From Verrucomicrobiota bacterium (GTDB taxonomy: Bacteria > Verrucomicrobiota > Verrucomicrobiia > Limisphaerales > J093): a DNA stretch of 64,000 bases. The stretch's first letter is position 1; the number at the start of each line of letters is the position of its first letter. A model generated the notes under the pieces. The model ran no database searches. It saw nothing but the letters and a program-made list of their open reading frames with translations, and was not told the DNA's origin. The DNA lies in NCBI GenBank assembly GCA_016871715.1, contig VHCO01000003.1:1-64000 (forward strand), given 5' to 3'. The position numbers and the translations under genes were made by a program. This document shows positions 22,733 to 32,600 of the stretch, one piece after another.

Positions 22733-22930
22733 GTAATCGGTCTCTCCAGTATCGGTAAGGGGTGTTGCCGTTGCGGTCCTCGGAATAATCGGGCAACCCA
22801 TCGTGGTCGGTGTCGGTCGGCGCACCGTCGGTGGTGGCCACGTAGTGGAGTCCGATGTCCACTGGGGTGCCCGCATCCTCCTTTCCGAGGTCGTTGTTGG
22901 CGGTGTAGTGGTAGAGGCCAGCGGCCGCCG
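22733..22930 (-). pseudogene. Remnant of a large repeat protein (calcium-binding tail); rest of the 22446-23310 gap unassigned
   Basis: Minus-strand translation gives LYHYTANNDLG, DIGLHYVATTDG, then DTDHDGLPDYSEDRNGN and a stop. The next frame continues with DTGETDYASPVSDSAGG. The 'DxDxDGLPDYxEDRNGNG ... DTGETDY' pattern is typical of the C-terminal tail of large RHS/YD-type or calcium-binding proteins in this phylum. The frames are broken and no upstream body can be followed between 22930 and 23310, so this looks like a decayed end fragment. Nothing else recognisable was seen in this 865-bp stretch. Confidence 0.45.
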
Positions 22931-23310
22931 CGCGCGCGGCGCGACCGCTCCACCGATTCCGCTGGCCCTGAGCCTCAGCCCACCTGACACCGGCTGCGAG
23001 GGCGGATCTGTGGGCCTATGTATTGTCCCTCTGAGCTGGGTCGTCGGCCCAGCGGATTGGACGACCTTCGCCTCGCAAGGCGCCGGCTGGTTGGACCCGC
23101 ATCGAGGGCGGAACCCTCATCGTGGGGCAACCTCAGGCCCTCGGCGCCGCCACAAACAGCATGCTTCTCGACGGCGGTACCCTGCGACTGCTCAAGCTGC
23201 TGCCGCCGGGGATGACCTCCCCAACGCTGTTGTCGTCCTTGGCGGTGAAGACCATCGCCCGGTCTGAGCCCTCGTGCTGGGTCGCCGCGAAGGTAGTCTA
23301 TGGTCGAGGC

Positions 23311-25284
23311 TCAGTTCGCCACGGCCGCGCGAATCACCACCGAACCGACCACCCCTTCCGTCCCATCAGGGAACGACACAACAACCACGTTCTCGGCCTT
23401 CAGGGCATTCGGTTCCAGAGCGATGCACTTCGTGCTGGCGTATTCGCGGTCGGTGAAGCGCTCTGCGCTGTCCTCCAGCGGCGTCACGAGCGATTGTCCG
23501 TTCAGCGTGACCGTTGGCGATCGGCTCCGATCAGGCGGACGCGTCAGGCCGATGCGCAGGATGGCGTAGTCAATCGGCTTGGTGACGGGCACCTTGACCT
23601 TGAACACGGCGTTGCTGCCTGGCCGCGTCACCGCGTCGCCGTAGCATACCACTTCATCGACCGCCTGCGCTTGCTTCACGGGCGCGCCGAGATCAGCCAC
23701 CACCACGACGGCCTCGCGGCCGGCCAGTTCCAGCCGCTCCGGAGTGGGCAAGGTCTGCTTAGAGAAAGACGAGGTGAAGTCGGGGTTGCGTCCGAAGCGC
23801 CGCAGCTCGACCTGCGTTGGCGCGATGCCATGCAAGGCCACCGTTTCTGGTCGGGCGCTCAGGTTGTTCACCGCCAGATAGAGCTTGCTGCCACTGACGA
23901 AGGCGCGCGCTTGCAGGTCCGGGTCGGTGCACAGCGCCTTGACCCGCCGCCCCGAGACGCCTTGGAAGAGCCTGTAGAAATCCATCAATGGCGTTTCCAC
24001 CCAGCGGGAGTTGTCCGTGTAGTCGTAGGGCACATACAGGCTGGCGTAATACTTGGGGTTCCAGGACCACGTGTTGAAGAGGAGAAACAGCACGGCTTTT
24101 TGGACGGTGTGCGGGTGGTCCATGAACGACAGGGTGTTGGCGATGATGCTGCTGACGTGGTTGAGCGCGACAATCGAGCGCTTCTTCATTTCACGCTCGA
24201 AGCCGGTGACGTGGGGGAAATGTCTTCGGGCGATTTCCTCGGCAGCAGATTCGCCGTCGAACTCGCCCTTGGGCTGGCTGCCGTCATAGCCGCCGTGCTC
24301 GCTGATCACCATCGCGACCTCCTTGCCGAACGCGTTGATCGCGTAGTTCGGCACCAGGTCCAGCGTGTTCTCGAGCGCCAGGCCCGACTGGATTCGTCCC
24401 CGGTACTCGCCATTGGTCCAGCGCAGGTAGTCGTAAACGTGAAACGAGTAGAAGTCCAGGCGACCGCCCGTGTTGTCCATGAAGTCCTTCAGCCCGTCGA
24501 ACGCCCGGTAATTGTCCCGGAAGAAGTAGGAGACGGACATGCACAGGCCGCCCACCTTGACCTCCGGGGTGGCGGCGTGCACGGCCTGCATCGTTTTCAA
24601 GTGCCAGTCCGCGAAGGGTTGCAGCTTGAAGAACGACCAGTGCGGCTCGTTGACCGGCTCGTAGAACCGCGGGCGGTCGAAGTCGGTGTAGTTGTATTTC
24701 AACACGGCGGCGGACAATTCCGCGGCGGCCTCGATGTTCCTGGGGAAGTACTCCGCATGCGTTCCGGCACGGGACTCCTTGGTATCAAAGCGGCCCATGA
24801 ACTCGGGAAAGGCGTTGTGCTTGCCATGCGCTGCCACGTCGAGATTCGCACCGAAGTCGGCGCGCATCCGTTCGCTGACCGGCGGGTGCTGGCGCTGTTG
24901 GAGCGCCGTCAGGTCTGCATAACCCGGTCGGTCGGCTCGTTCCTTGATCAGGTGGCTCACGGCCTTGACCGTGCCGAGTTCGCGACCAAAGGCCACGCCC
25001 AGGTTCCGCACGAGGTCTTCATACATCGCATCGTCTTTGACCCGTTGCTCGAAGCCTTTCCCCGGATCGCACAGCCCGAAGTAGCGTTTGCGGACCAGTT
25101 CCGAAACGCCCTGGATGGCGCGAGTCGTCTGCGGTTCGACGACAAGGGAAGGCTGCGACCAATCAACGGCGCTGGCCGTTCGCGCCCCGGCCGCTCGGGA
25201 TTCGGACGAACATCCAGCGACGGATGCCAGGAACAACAGGCACGGAAGCAACCGCAGTTCGGATGGGAGGCAGACGTTTCTCAT
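23311..25284 (-). CDS. GH86 family beta-agarase/porphyranase-like lipoprotein
   Basis: ATG 25284 is chosen because it gives a lipoprotein signal (CLLFLASVAGC); an in-frame ATG at 25362 would add 26 residues in front. The mature protein of about 635 residues has a GH-A clan barrel: probable acid/base Glu213 in EPVNEPHW and probable nucleophile Glu329 in MVISEHGGYD, with supporting motifs FYSFHVYDY and LFNTWSWNP. Beta-sandwich domains follow (VALHGIAPTQVELRRFG, then TRPPDRSRSP). These features match GH86 enzymes, which cut agarose or porphyran. Lipid anchoring suggests action at the cell surface. It lies on the same strand as the GH16 remnant and the apiosidase-like gene, from which it is separated by a plus-strand ATPase gene. 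Confidence 0.85.
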   Translation of the reverse strand: MRNVCLPSELRLLPCLLFLASVAGCSSESRAAGARTASAVDWSQPSLVVEPQTTRAIQGVSELVRKRYFGLCDPGKGFEQRVKDDAMYEDLVRNLGVAFGRELGTVKAVSHLIKERADRPGYADLTALQQRQHPPVSERMRADFGANLDVAAHGKHNAFPEFMGRFDTKESRAGTHAEYFPRNIEAAAELSAAVLKYNYTDFDRPRFYEPVNEPHWSFFKLQPFADWHLKTMQAVHAATPEVKVGGLCMSVSYFFRDNYRAFDGLKDFMDNTGGRLDFYSFHVYDYLRWTNGEYRGRIQSGLALENTLDLVPNYAINAFGKEVAMVISEHGGYDGSQPKGEFDGESAAEEIARRHFPHVTGFEREMKKRSIVALNHVSSIIANTLSFMDHPHTVQKAVLFLLFNTWSWNPKYYASLYVPYDYTDNSRWVETPLMDFYRLFQGVSGRRVKALCTDPDLQARAFVSGSKLYLAVNNLSARPETVALHGIAPTQVELRRFGRNPDFTSSFSKQTLPTPERLELAGREAVVVVADLGAPVKQAQAVDEVVCYGDAVTRPGSNAVFKVKVPVTKPIDYAILRIGLTRPPDRSRSPTVTLNGQSLVTPLEDSAERFTDREYASTKCIALEPNALKAENVVVVSFPDGTEGVVGSVVIRAAVAN

Positions 25285-25594
25285 GGTTCGGTTCTGATTG
25301 TCGCGAGATGTTCTCCAGGATTTCGGAAGGTGATACTGATGCCCAAACGCGTCCACGGCCACATTCTAAAGGGAGCCGGCGGAAAGGTCGCGGAGGAATT
25401 TCAGTGTGCCGTGCTCGCCGGCTTGGCGGAGCTTTCAGTCAGGGGCACCATACCAGCCGCCAAGTGGCCACCGGCACTCTGTTTTGAGAAATTCCCGTCG
25501 CTTCATGGTCTGCACTTTCTTTCGAGGTGGCTCATTGATCTGAGCATGTCACCCGACCGCAGGCGGGGAGGTACTACGAAATCTTCCATTGCTG

Positions 25595-25621
25595 TTGTAA
25601 GTATGCATTGCATTATTACAA
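25595..25621. promoter_or_regulatory. 27-bp dyad (operator-like) upstream of the AAA ATPase gene; notes on the 25285-25642 gap
   Basis: The sequence reads TTGTAA-GT-ATGCA-T-TGCAT-TA-TTACAA, so 22 of 27 positions are arranged as exact inverted repeats around a central T. It lies 21 bases before ATG 25643 in the most AT-rich stretch of the area. It could be an operator for a dimeric regulator or an RNA hairpin in the leader. The rest of the 358-bp gap between the divergent genes at 25284 and 25643 shows no gene; it must hold the GH86 promoter. Confidence 0.55.
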
Positions 25622-25642
25622 TACCGCTGTGATTATGCACGC

Positions 25643-26827
25643 ATGACCGATTCGACGATCGTCCCACGTTTGTTGAACTGTCCGAGCCGCTCCTTCTTTC
25701 TCTTTGGCCCCCGCGGTACTGGCAAGAGCACCTGGCTCAAGCAGGTTTTGCCTGACGCGCCACGGATGGACCTGCTCGATACGGCCTTGCACTTGGAGTT
25801 GTGTCGCGCGCCCCATGGGCTGGAGGCCCTCGTGGGTAACCGCCCGGCCAATTCCTGGGTGGTACTCGATGAGATTCAGAAGGTTCCCGCCTTGTTGGAT
25901 GAGGTTCACCGCCTGATGGAATCGCGCCGGTGGCGATTCGCTCTCTGCGGTTCTTCGGCGCGCAGATTGCGCCGGGGCGGGGCCAACCTGCTGGCCGGGC
26001 GGGCATTGACCTTGAACATGGAAGGATTCTGTTCCGCCGAGTTGGCGCGAGACTTTGACGCGCAGTTCGGCCTGGAATGGGGCACCTTGCCATCTGTCCA
26101 AACCGACCGGGAGCAGGGGGCCGATATCCTGGGGGCTTACGTGAACACGTACCTGAAGGAAGAAATCCGAGAGGAAGGCTTGGTGCGGAACGTACCGCCC
26201 TTCTTGAGGTTTCTGAGCGTGGCTGGCCAGATGAATGGACAGACAATCAATGCCCAGAACATCGCCAGGGAAGCCGCCGTGCCCCGGAGCACGGTGGATA
26301 CCTACTTCGCGATTCTGACCGACACCCTACTGGGACACTTTCTTCCCGCGTGGCGGCCAGGTCTCAAGGTGCGTGAAGTCGCGCATCCCAAGTTTTACTG
26401 GTTCGATCCCGGGGTGGCCCGCGCCGCCGCCGGGTGGCTCCGCGATCCGGTGGACCGGTTATGGCAGGGCACTGCCTTTGAAACACTGGTGTTCCACGAG
26501 CTGCGCGTCTTCAACGAGTCGAGCCGCAAGCTTCGGCCCCTGGCTTACTATCGCACCAGTGCCGGCGCCGAAATTGACTTCGTGATCGAAACGCGCAAGC
26601 GCCAATCTGCGCATCCGCCCCATCTTGTGGCGGTGGAAGTCAAACTGGCTGACAAATGGAACCGTAGCTGGGAAAAGTCCATGCGCGACCTGGCCACGCA
26701 ATCCGGTGTCCAGGTGGACCGGATGTTCGGCGTGTACTGCGGCACGCGCAGTTACCATTTTGGGGAGGTGGAGGTGCTCCCGGTCACCCAGTTTCTCCGC
26801 TGCCTGCATCGCGGGGAGGTCTTCTGA
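25643..26827 (+). CDS. AAA ATPase with DUF4143 C-terminal domain
   Basis: A protein of 394 residues. Walker A is GPRGTGKST at residues 22-30 and Walker B is VVLDE at 73-77, followed by the sensor-like ALCGSSARRL. The C-terminal half has a winged-helix stretch (NAQNIAREAAVPRSTVDTYFAIL), then the DUF4143 nuclease-like core: GTAFETLVFHEL, YYRTSAGAEIDFVIE and VAVEVK. Full length for the family. Proteins of this type are widespread, laterally mobile and functionally unassigned; links to toxin-antitoxin or defence roles have been suggested. It is the only plus-strand gene inside an otherwise minus-strand polysaccharide locus and has its own dyad upstream, which suggests an insertion. No clear ribosome-binding site precedes the ATG. 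Confidence 0.85.
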   Translation: MTDSTIVPRLLNCPSRSFFLFGPRGTGKSTWLKQVLPDAPRMDLLDTALHLELCRAPHGLEALVGNRPANSWVVLDEIQKVPALLDEVHRLMESRRWRFALCGSSARRLRRGGANLLAGRALTLNMEGFCSAELARDFDAQFGLEWGTLPSVQTDREQGADILGAYVNTYLKEEIREEGLVRNVPPFLRFLSVAGQMNGQTINAQNIAREAAVPRSTVDTYFAILTDTLLGHFLPAWRPGLKVREVAHPKFYWFDPGVARAAAGWLRDPVDRLWQGTAFETLVFHELRVFNESSRKLRPLAYYRTSAGAEIDFVIETRKRQSAHPPHLVAVEVKLADKWNRSWEKSMRDLATQSGVQVDRMFGVYCGTRSYHFGEVEVLPVTQFLRCLHRGEVF

Positions 26828-27017
26828 GCCCGGAGTAGGCCCGCTACTCCGTGAACCGGGCGCCAGCCCAGACCGCATCGCATGGTCGGAATTGATGCTC
26901 ATTGCCGGCATCGGTGGTTTTTAGGCGCAGGTGTGGATGAGGCCGACCCACAGCGGGGCGCAGGCAGTCTGGTTCATGCGGTTCGGCTTGAGGGTCATCG
27001 GGATGGGGACTGCGTTT

Positions 27018-27440
27018 TCAGCGGGCTGCTGGTTGGTCCACCGGCTCCCACGTCCGCACCCAGTCATACCGGGTGGTTCTTTGGTCCCAGGTGCCGGTGT
27101 CCACCAGGCCGCCGTCGTCGGGGATGGGATTCCAGTCGTAGGTTTCGATCGCCATGTGGATGAACGAGGGAGCGTCCCAGGCGACCTTGGGCTCGACGTT
27201 TTCGGCCCGAAACAAACCCGGCGCACGGCCATACCAGCCCCAACCATTGGCGGTCGGATCGGTTTGCCATTTGGCGCGGTCGAGGGTTTCGCCGTCGAAC
27301 TCATCCGACAGGAGGGCGACTGGCCTCCAGACTATTCCGGCCGGCTTGGGATCCTCCCCTTGAAGAAAAGTCGGCTGCGCAGAGCCCACACCAACGGCGG
27401 GGCAGACGATCAAGAACCAAAGGAATCGAGGTCCGTTCAT
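27018..27440 (-). pseudogene. GH16 family agarase/porphyranase-like gene with the catalytic core deleted
   Basis: ATG 27440 gives a signal peptide (FLWFLIVCPAVGVGSAQ). The N-terminal GH16 part is clear: SDEFDGETLDRAKW, then GWGWYGRAPGLFRAENV. It jumps at once to the typical C-terminal part: FIHMAIETYDWNPIPDDGG, then TTRYDWVRTW. The whole middle, including the ExDxxE catalytic motif, is missing. The 140-residue product compares with a usual GH16 length of about 280 or more. The deletion is in frame, so the remnant stays open, but it cannot be an active GH16 enzyme. It lies between the GH86 and apiosidase-like genes on the same strand and probably belonged to the same agar/porphyran locus. An assembly deletion is the alternative. 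Confidence 0.75.
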
Positions 27441-27520
27441 GGCGTTTCTGGTTGGCTTGCACTTCGCCGCCATGGGAGGCCACAAGCTTCGGCGTAGCGG
27501 CGCGTCGTTGCGGCCGTCAC

Positions 27521-29143
27521 CTAGGAGGAAGATTGTTTGTCGGCGACGACGCTGAGCCGGAGGTGCAGCACGACCGGCGTGCTTCCCCAGTGCGCCGGCG
27601 GGGTGAACGTGGCCGTGCCGTTGCGGAACGTCCCTGCGGCGGTGCGCCGGCCGGTGTGCGGATGGAACCACTCGGCCTTAAGCGGGGCGGCTGCGCCCGC
27701 GATCTTGAGCGTGAATTCACGGGGCACGTTCTGGAACGCGACGTATTCGCGGCCGGGATTCGCCAGACACCAGCCTTCGCTCACCAGGCCCTCCGAGGGC
27801 TCGAGCATCCAATAATCGGTCGCTCGCCAGAAATCGCCGAAGTGCTTGTAGTAAAGGTAACCGGGGGGGACATGGAGCGGCCGGATCACATCCCAAGCGG
27901 TGTAGGTGTAGTAGTAAGCCATGTAGCCGCCAGCCAGGGCGATCTCCCAGGCACGGCGTAGGCTTTCCTCGGGCGTCGAGTGGCCTCCACCGTAGGTCTT
28001 GTCCTCCAGACCGCCCGGGCCGGGCTCGTACTGAAATTCGACATTGACGACCGGCCACTGCCGCAGCGCGCGCTGTTTCAAGGCGGTTTCGCGCCACTTG
28101 CTGTGCTGTTGGTCGGCGCGGTAATCGCACAGGTTGTCGTACGCCCCGCTGTCGTAGGCTGCGTTGTCGTCATGCACGGTCCGGAGATGACGGTAGGGAT
28201 CGGTTTCGCGGAGGTATTTCAGCCAGCCCTGCTTGTAGGCGAGGTCCTTCTCGTTGTGGGCTTCTTTCGAGAAATCCCAGATCAGGTTCGGATACGCGGC
28301 GTAGCGGGCGACCAGCCAGCGGAAGTACAGGCTTTCCTCTTGGCTGCCGTGCGCCGGCCATTTGACCTGCTTGTTGTACACCTTGATCAGCATATGCGCC
28401 TGCATGCCGCGCTCGCTCAACGCGGCCATCACCCGATCGTAGTGCCGCCAATAGGCGAGGTTCATCCGGCGGTGATCGGGTTGCTCGTTCGAGCCCTCCC
28501 AGGCGTAAAGCGCCGGCGGGCCGTAATCGTCTGGGCCGGTCTTGCCCTTCCGCCAGCCGGTGTCGTGGGCGTAGGCGTTGAGGATCACGTAGTTGAAGCC
28601 GTGACGAGCCAGGATATCGAGCGACTTCTCCACGGTGGACACCCCCGGCTGGCCCAAGTCCAGCGCCCAGAGCCAGTCATATTCGTAACCCTGGAGGAAG
28701 AAGCGCGTGCCGTCGTCAAAGACAAAATGCCGCGGATGCGCTTGGTCCACGCGCAGGACGCCGTGAACGTTCGGATTCGGGTTCTTCCCGCAGGTGAAGC
28801 TGGCCGTCCGACCGTCGAGTTCCTGCAGGTCAGATTGGGTGACGAGCGTCCACGTGCCTTCCACCGTCGGTGCACAGCGGATCTTCCACGTGCCGTTGCC
28901 GTCGAAGAATCCTGGTAGGGTGAATTCCCTGCCGTCCGGCCCTTTGACCGCGGCGGCGAAACCTACCAGGAACGGATTCGGCGGCTGAGCCTGGGCGGCA
29001 AAGGTGAAATCGTGCGGCTGCCAGCGCGGAACCGCTGCTGGCGCGGCGGGTGGTGCGGAGGGGGCTGCGGCAGCCAGTGCCACCGGGAGCGCGGCCAAAA
29101 CGAAACAATGGACGAGGCAGTAGTGCGGGGTTCTGGACTTCAT
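27521..29143 (-). CDS. Secreted DUF5060/DUF4038 apiosidase-like glycoside hydrolase
   Basis: ATG 29143 is chosen because it starts a signal peptide (HCFVLAALPVALAAAAP); the frame extends back to 29353 in arginine-rich untranslated-looking sequence. The mature protein of about 510 residues has an N-terminal DUF5060 beta-sandwich (NPFLVGFAAAVKGPDG ... GFFDGNGTWKIR ... GTWTL), a TIM barrel of the DUF4038/apiosidase-like type (FFLQGYEYDWLWALD, YVILNAYAHDTGW, LIWDFSKEAHNEKD, and VVNVEFQYEPG with a probable catalytic Glu), and a C-terminal putative collagen-binding-type domain (NPGREYVAFQNVP ... WFHPHTGRR). It probably removes side-chain sugars from an algal or plant polysaccharide together with the neighbouring GH86 enzyme. 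The substrate cannot be read from the sequence. Confidence 0.8.
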   Translation of the reverse strand: MKSRTPHYCLVHCFVLAALPVALAAAAPSAPPAAPAAVPRWQPHDFTFAAQAQPPNPFLVGFAAAVKGPDGREFTLPGFFDGNGTWKIRCAPTVEGTWTLVTQSDLQELDGRTASFTCGKNPNPNVHGVLRVDQAHPRHFVFDDGTRFFLQGYEYDWLWALDLGQPGVSTVEKSLDILARHGFNYVILNAYAHDTGWRKGKTGPDDYGPPALYAWEGSNEQPDHRRMNLAYWRHYDRVMAALSERGMQAHMLIKVYNKQVKWPAHGSQEESLYFRWLVARYAAYPNLIWDFSKEAHNEKDLAYKQGWLKYLRETDPYRHLRTVHDDNAAYDSGAYDNLCDYRADQQHSKWRETALKQRALRQWPVVNVEFQYEPGPGGLEDKTYGGGHSTPEESLRRAWEIALAGGYMAYYYTYTAWDVIRPLHVPPGYLYYKHFGDFWRATDYWMLEPSEGLVSEGWCLANPGREYVAFQNVPREFTLKIAGAAAPLKAEWFHPHTGRRTAAGTFRNGTATFTPPAHWGSTPVVLHLRLSVVADKQSSS

Positions 29144-29682
29144 AGCAGTAGCTGGAATCACTGCGAGGAACGCTAACGCGTGAGGCGTCCCCGCTGTCCA
29201 TGTGACTTTGCGTTTTTCTCTTGTGCTTTTGCGTCGGTCCGGCGGCGCCCGTTCGATTGAACGTCGTTCACCGCCGCGTCGCTGTTGTCCGAGTCGCTGG
29301 GGGACCTTAGGTCGAGCGGGATATTGAACATGATGCCGCGTTGGCGCGCGCACCCCCGGTTCGCCTCTTCGAAGGCGGCTTGCCTGCGCCTTGGTCGCTT
29401 GCCTTTGTCGTCCACCTTTGTCGACCGCCTTTGACGGAGAGTCGCCCAGGGCTGACGCGGTTTGACTGGCCGGGAGGCAGCGGGCGAGACGCCCGCTCTC
29501 CGTTGGATGGGGGTGCGTGTCAGCAGGGCTTCAGGTCCCGGTGCCGTCTGCCGATGAGACCGGTTAGCGAACCTGTTTGTGGCCGATCGCCGCCGAGATC
29601 GTTGACCCACGTGGGTCCACCGCGAGTCCTGGCAGGTTGCCTTTGGAGGAACGACGTTGGCCAGAGAGGTGTGCGAACACAG
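29144..29682. other. Intergenic region between divergent genes (539 bp)
   Basis: Must carry promoters for the apiosidase-like gene (minus) and the 29683 gene (plus). I see no convincing -10/-35 pair. The stretch around 29370-29440 is repetitive in CCTTTGTCG/CCTTTGACG-like words, and a strong hairpin lies at 29479-29497. No gene was recognised. Confidence 0.4.
29479..29497. repeat. REP-like palindrome
   Basis: AGCGGGCG-AGA-CGCCCGCT is a perfect 8-bp stem with a three-base loop. GC-rich 'gcgggcgagacgcccgc' palindromes are, as I recall, frequent intergenic repeats in verrucomicrobial genomes. Only one copy was noticed in this window. Confidence 0.5.
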
Positions 29683-32600
29683 ATGAACAAGGTGCTGGTC
29701 ATCAAGTATTTCGCCGCTCGGTTGACCCGGCGCGTGCCCATCGGGGCGTGGACGTGCGGGTTGAGCCTGCTCATCGGCTCTAGTGCTGCAGGTCAGCCGG
29801 CAGACGAGACCGTCACCTTCGAGGGCCTGAGCGATGGCGAGCTCGTCCAACACCAATACGCCGACCGCGGCGTGTTCTTTGTCAGTGGCCAGGGCCAATT
29901 GCTGCCGGTCATTGTTCGAATTCCCAATCCGAATCCATGGTTCGCCCCGAACCACGTCGCCAATTTCGGCGTGGGGGGTGGTGAGTTCTACACGCCGAGC
30001 GCCAAGGGCGTGTTCACCACGAGCCGCCAACGGGTTGGGCTTGCCGTGGGCTACCTCGGTTACGCTGAACCCGGGAACGAAACGGCCCAAATCACCCTGC
30101 GCGCGTTTAACGCCCAAGGCCAATTGCTCGCCCAGACCGGCCCGGTGACGGTCCATGCCGGCCGAGGGGTCAGCACGCCGTTGCAGGTCGAATCGGCGCA
30201 ACGCGATATCGCCGCCTTCGAAGTTCGCGGTCAGCCTAGTCTCGATAGCAACAAACCGCTGGCTTTCGACAATCTCACCTTCGATGTGCCCCCAGCGCCC
30301 TTGCCGCCGGACTTTGGGCTGAGCACGGAATTGTCGGTTGTACTGGGCCAAGGCGGTTCCGTGAGCGTTCCCATCTCGATCAACCGGCTCAACGGTTCCG
30401 TCGGTGCCCTTCAGTTTTCCGCGGCGGGATTGCCAGGGGGGGTGACGGCGGCGTTTTCGCCTAACCCGGCGGACGGCCAGCAGGTGTTCCTAACGCTCAC
30501 CGCCACTGAATATGTCCTCCCGAATGGCGCCGACCCCGCCGCCGTGACCATCAAGGCCTCGCCGCTCGATGCCAACGCAGGCATGGCCGAGCGCACCGTG
30601 CCCCTGCTGGTCTTCCTACGAGCCAATTACACCCTCACCATCGAGGGAGCCGACACGGTCGAGGTGGGCCCGTGTTTGGCGAACCAGGTCACCGTACGCG
30701 TGACTCGCGATCACACTTTCCAGGGCGCAGTCACGCTGGCGGTCACGCGCCTGCCGCCCCTGGTAGAGGCGAACTTCCAGCCGCCGCTGGTCGACTTCCA
30801 GAACGGGAATCTCATGAATACCAGCGTCCTGCGCTTCGCCGTCGCTCCCGGGGCGAACTTCCAAGACGCCTGGGTGGTCGTCGAGGCCAGCAGCGGCAAC
30901 CTGCTGCCCACCCGAGCAGTGGTGAAACTGGTCCAAGCCAACGGTGAGATCGTCAGCTTTCGACCCAACCGCGGCGAGGCGCCGTATGCATTGCGTCCGG
31001 GCACCGAGGTCAGCCTCGCGGGCCGGGGTTTCTGCCCAGGGGCCGTCGTCCGTTTTGGGAACACTGACGCGCTGGCGACGCCGACCTTCGTCAGTCCTGA
31101 CGGCACGGAGTTGCGGGTGCGCGTGCCACGACTGGCTACCGATGGCCCGCTGGTGTTGCTGAAGCCCGACGGCAGCCAACTTGTGTCCGCGGAGAGCTTC
31201 CAGGTCCGCAGCTTCCGCAATACCTTGGCTTATGCGTTCGTTAATTCGGCCGATTTCCAGTCTGCCGTCGGTGGCTACGGCTTCAACGAAGTCCAAGAAC
31301 TCTTCGGCTACGACCAAACGCATGTCGCCTTCCCTAACCCGCTCTGCCCTTGGATCTGCCCGGACATCGTGGTCGAGGACCCGTTCGCCCATCTCTTGGC
31401 CAGTATCGCCAGCGAAGTGTTGGACCAAGGACAATGCCAGGGCTTTGCGCTCTCGAGCCAGCGGCTCTTGCACGGCGATCGCACCTTAACCGACTTCCCA
31501 TTCCAGGCCAACGCCGCCGAGCCGACTCTTTGGAACCTCCAAGGGCCCGAGGACTTGGGTGGACCTTCGGCAGCCTTGTCTCATTTCATTCACCTCGAGC
31601 ACCTGGCGCAGTTGGGTGCTGAGTATCTCCATCATTGGCTGACCACGGCCGCTTGGAACCTGACGCAAGCCAATAGCCGCACGATCTACCAGGATTTGAT
31701 CGAGGCGCTCAACGCCGGCGAGTATCCGATGCTGGCGATCCGAGACGGCATCAGTGGCCATGTGGTGGTCGCCTACGACCTCGAGGCGATTGGCTTCAAT
31801 GAATACCTGGTTCATGTCTACGATCCGAACCTGCCCTTCATCGCCGCCGAGAACAACCTGCTCGGCGGCCTCCACCGCGACCGCGAAGAACGCAGCCGCA
31901 TTCATGTCACCGCCAACAACCGCTGGTCGAAGTGGCACAACGACCGCTTTTGGAGCGGCAGCTTCGATACCCTGGTCATCGTCCGTTACCAGGACGTTCC
32001 CTTGCGTCCCTCCTTGCCCACCTCCCTGAAGGGACTGACCACCCTCATTTTTGGGGGAGCCGTCCAAACGACCCAACTTGCTGACGATGCCGGGCGCACT
32101 TGGCTCGGGGCCGACGGCCACCTGAACCTCGAGCCCGCCACTCGGCTACCCGAGGCGACCCAGTTTGCGCCCCTGGCCGGCCCAGCGGTCGGCGGCGCAC
32201 AGATCGTCCTGCTTGGCGCCGAAGGGACTTACACCCACACGGTTCGCGGGACCGGCGCCGGCAGCTACTCGACGACTCTCCTCGGCTTCCATTACGTGGC
32301 GCGGCTCCTCGACGTGCCGGTCCACCTGGACCTCCACGACACGGTCCGTTGGGATACCGATCGTCCCGGCATTCAGTTCGTCGCCGAGACAACCGGCAAA
32401 CCGTTGACGCTCGAGGTCACCGTGCGTGCGCCAGACGGCGCAGTTCGCACCGCCCGCTTGACCACTACCAGCTCGAGCGGCGACCTCAACACCCTCGCTT
32501 TCTACGACTCCGAGCGCGCCCAGGCCACGTACCGGCACGGCGGCCCGGCAACCTCCTGTTCGCTGACGCTCACCCAGGCGGACGCTTGGGGTACCACCAG

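Noticed and set aside
23122-25632. Plus-strand open frame of 836 codons
   Set aside because: Antisense shadow of the GH86 gene, whose minus-strand product has a lipoprotein signal and both catalytic glutamates.
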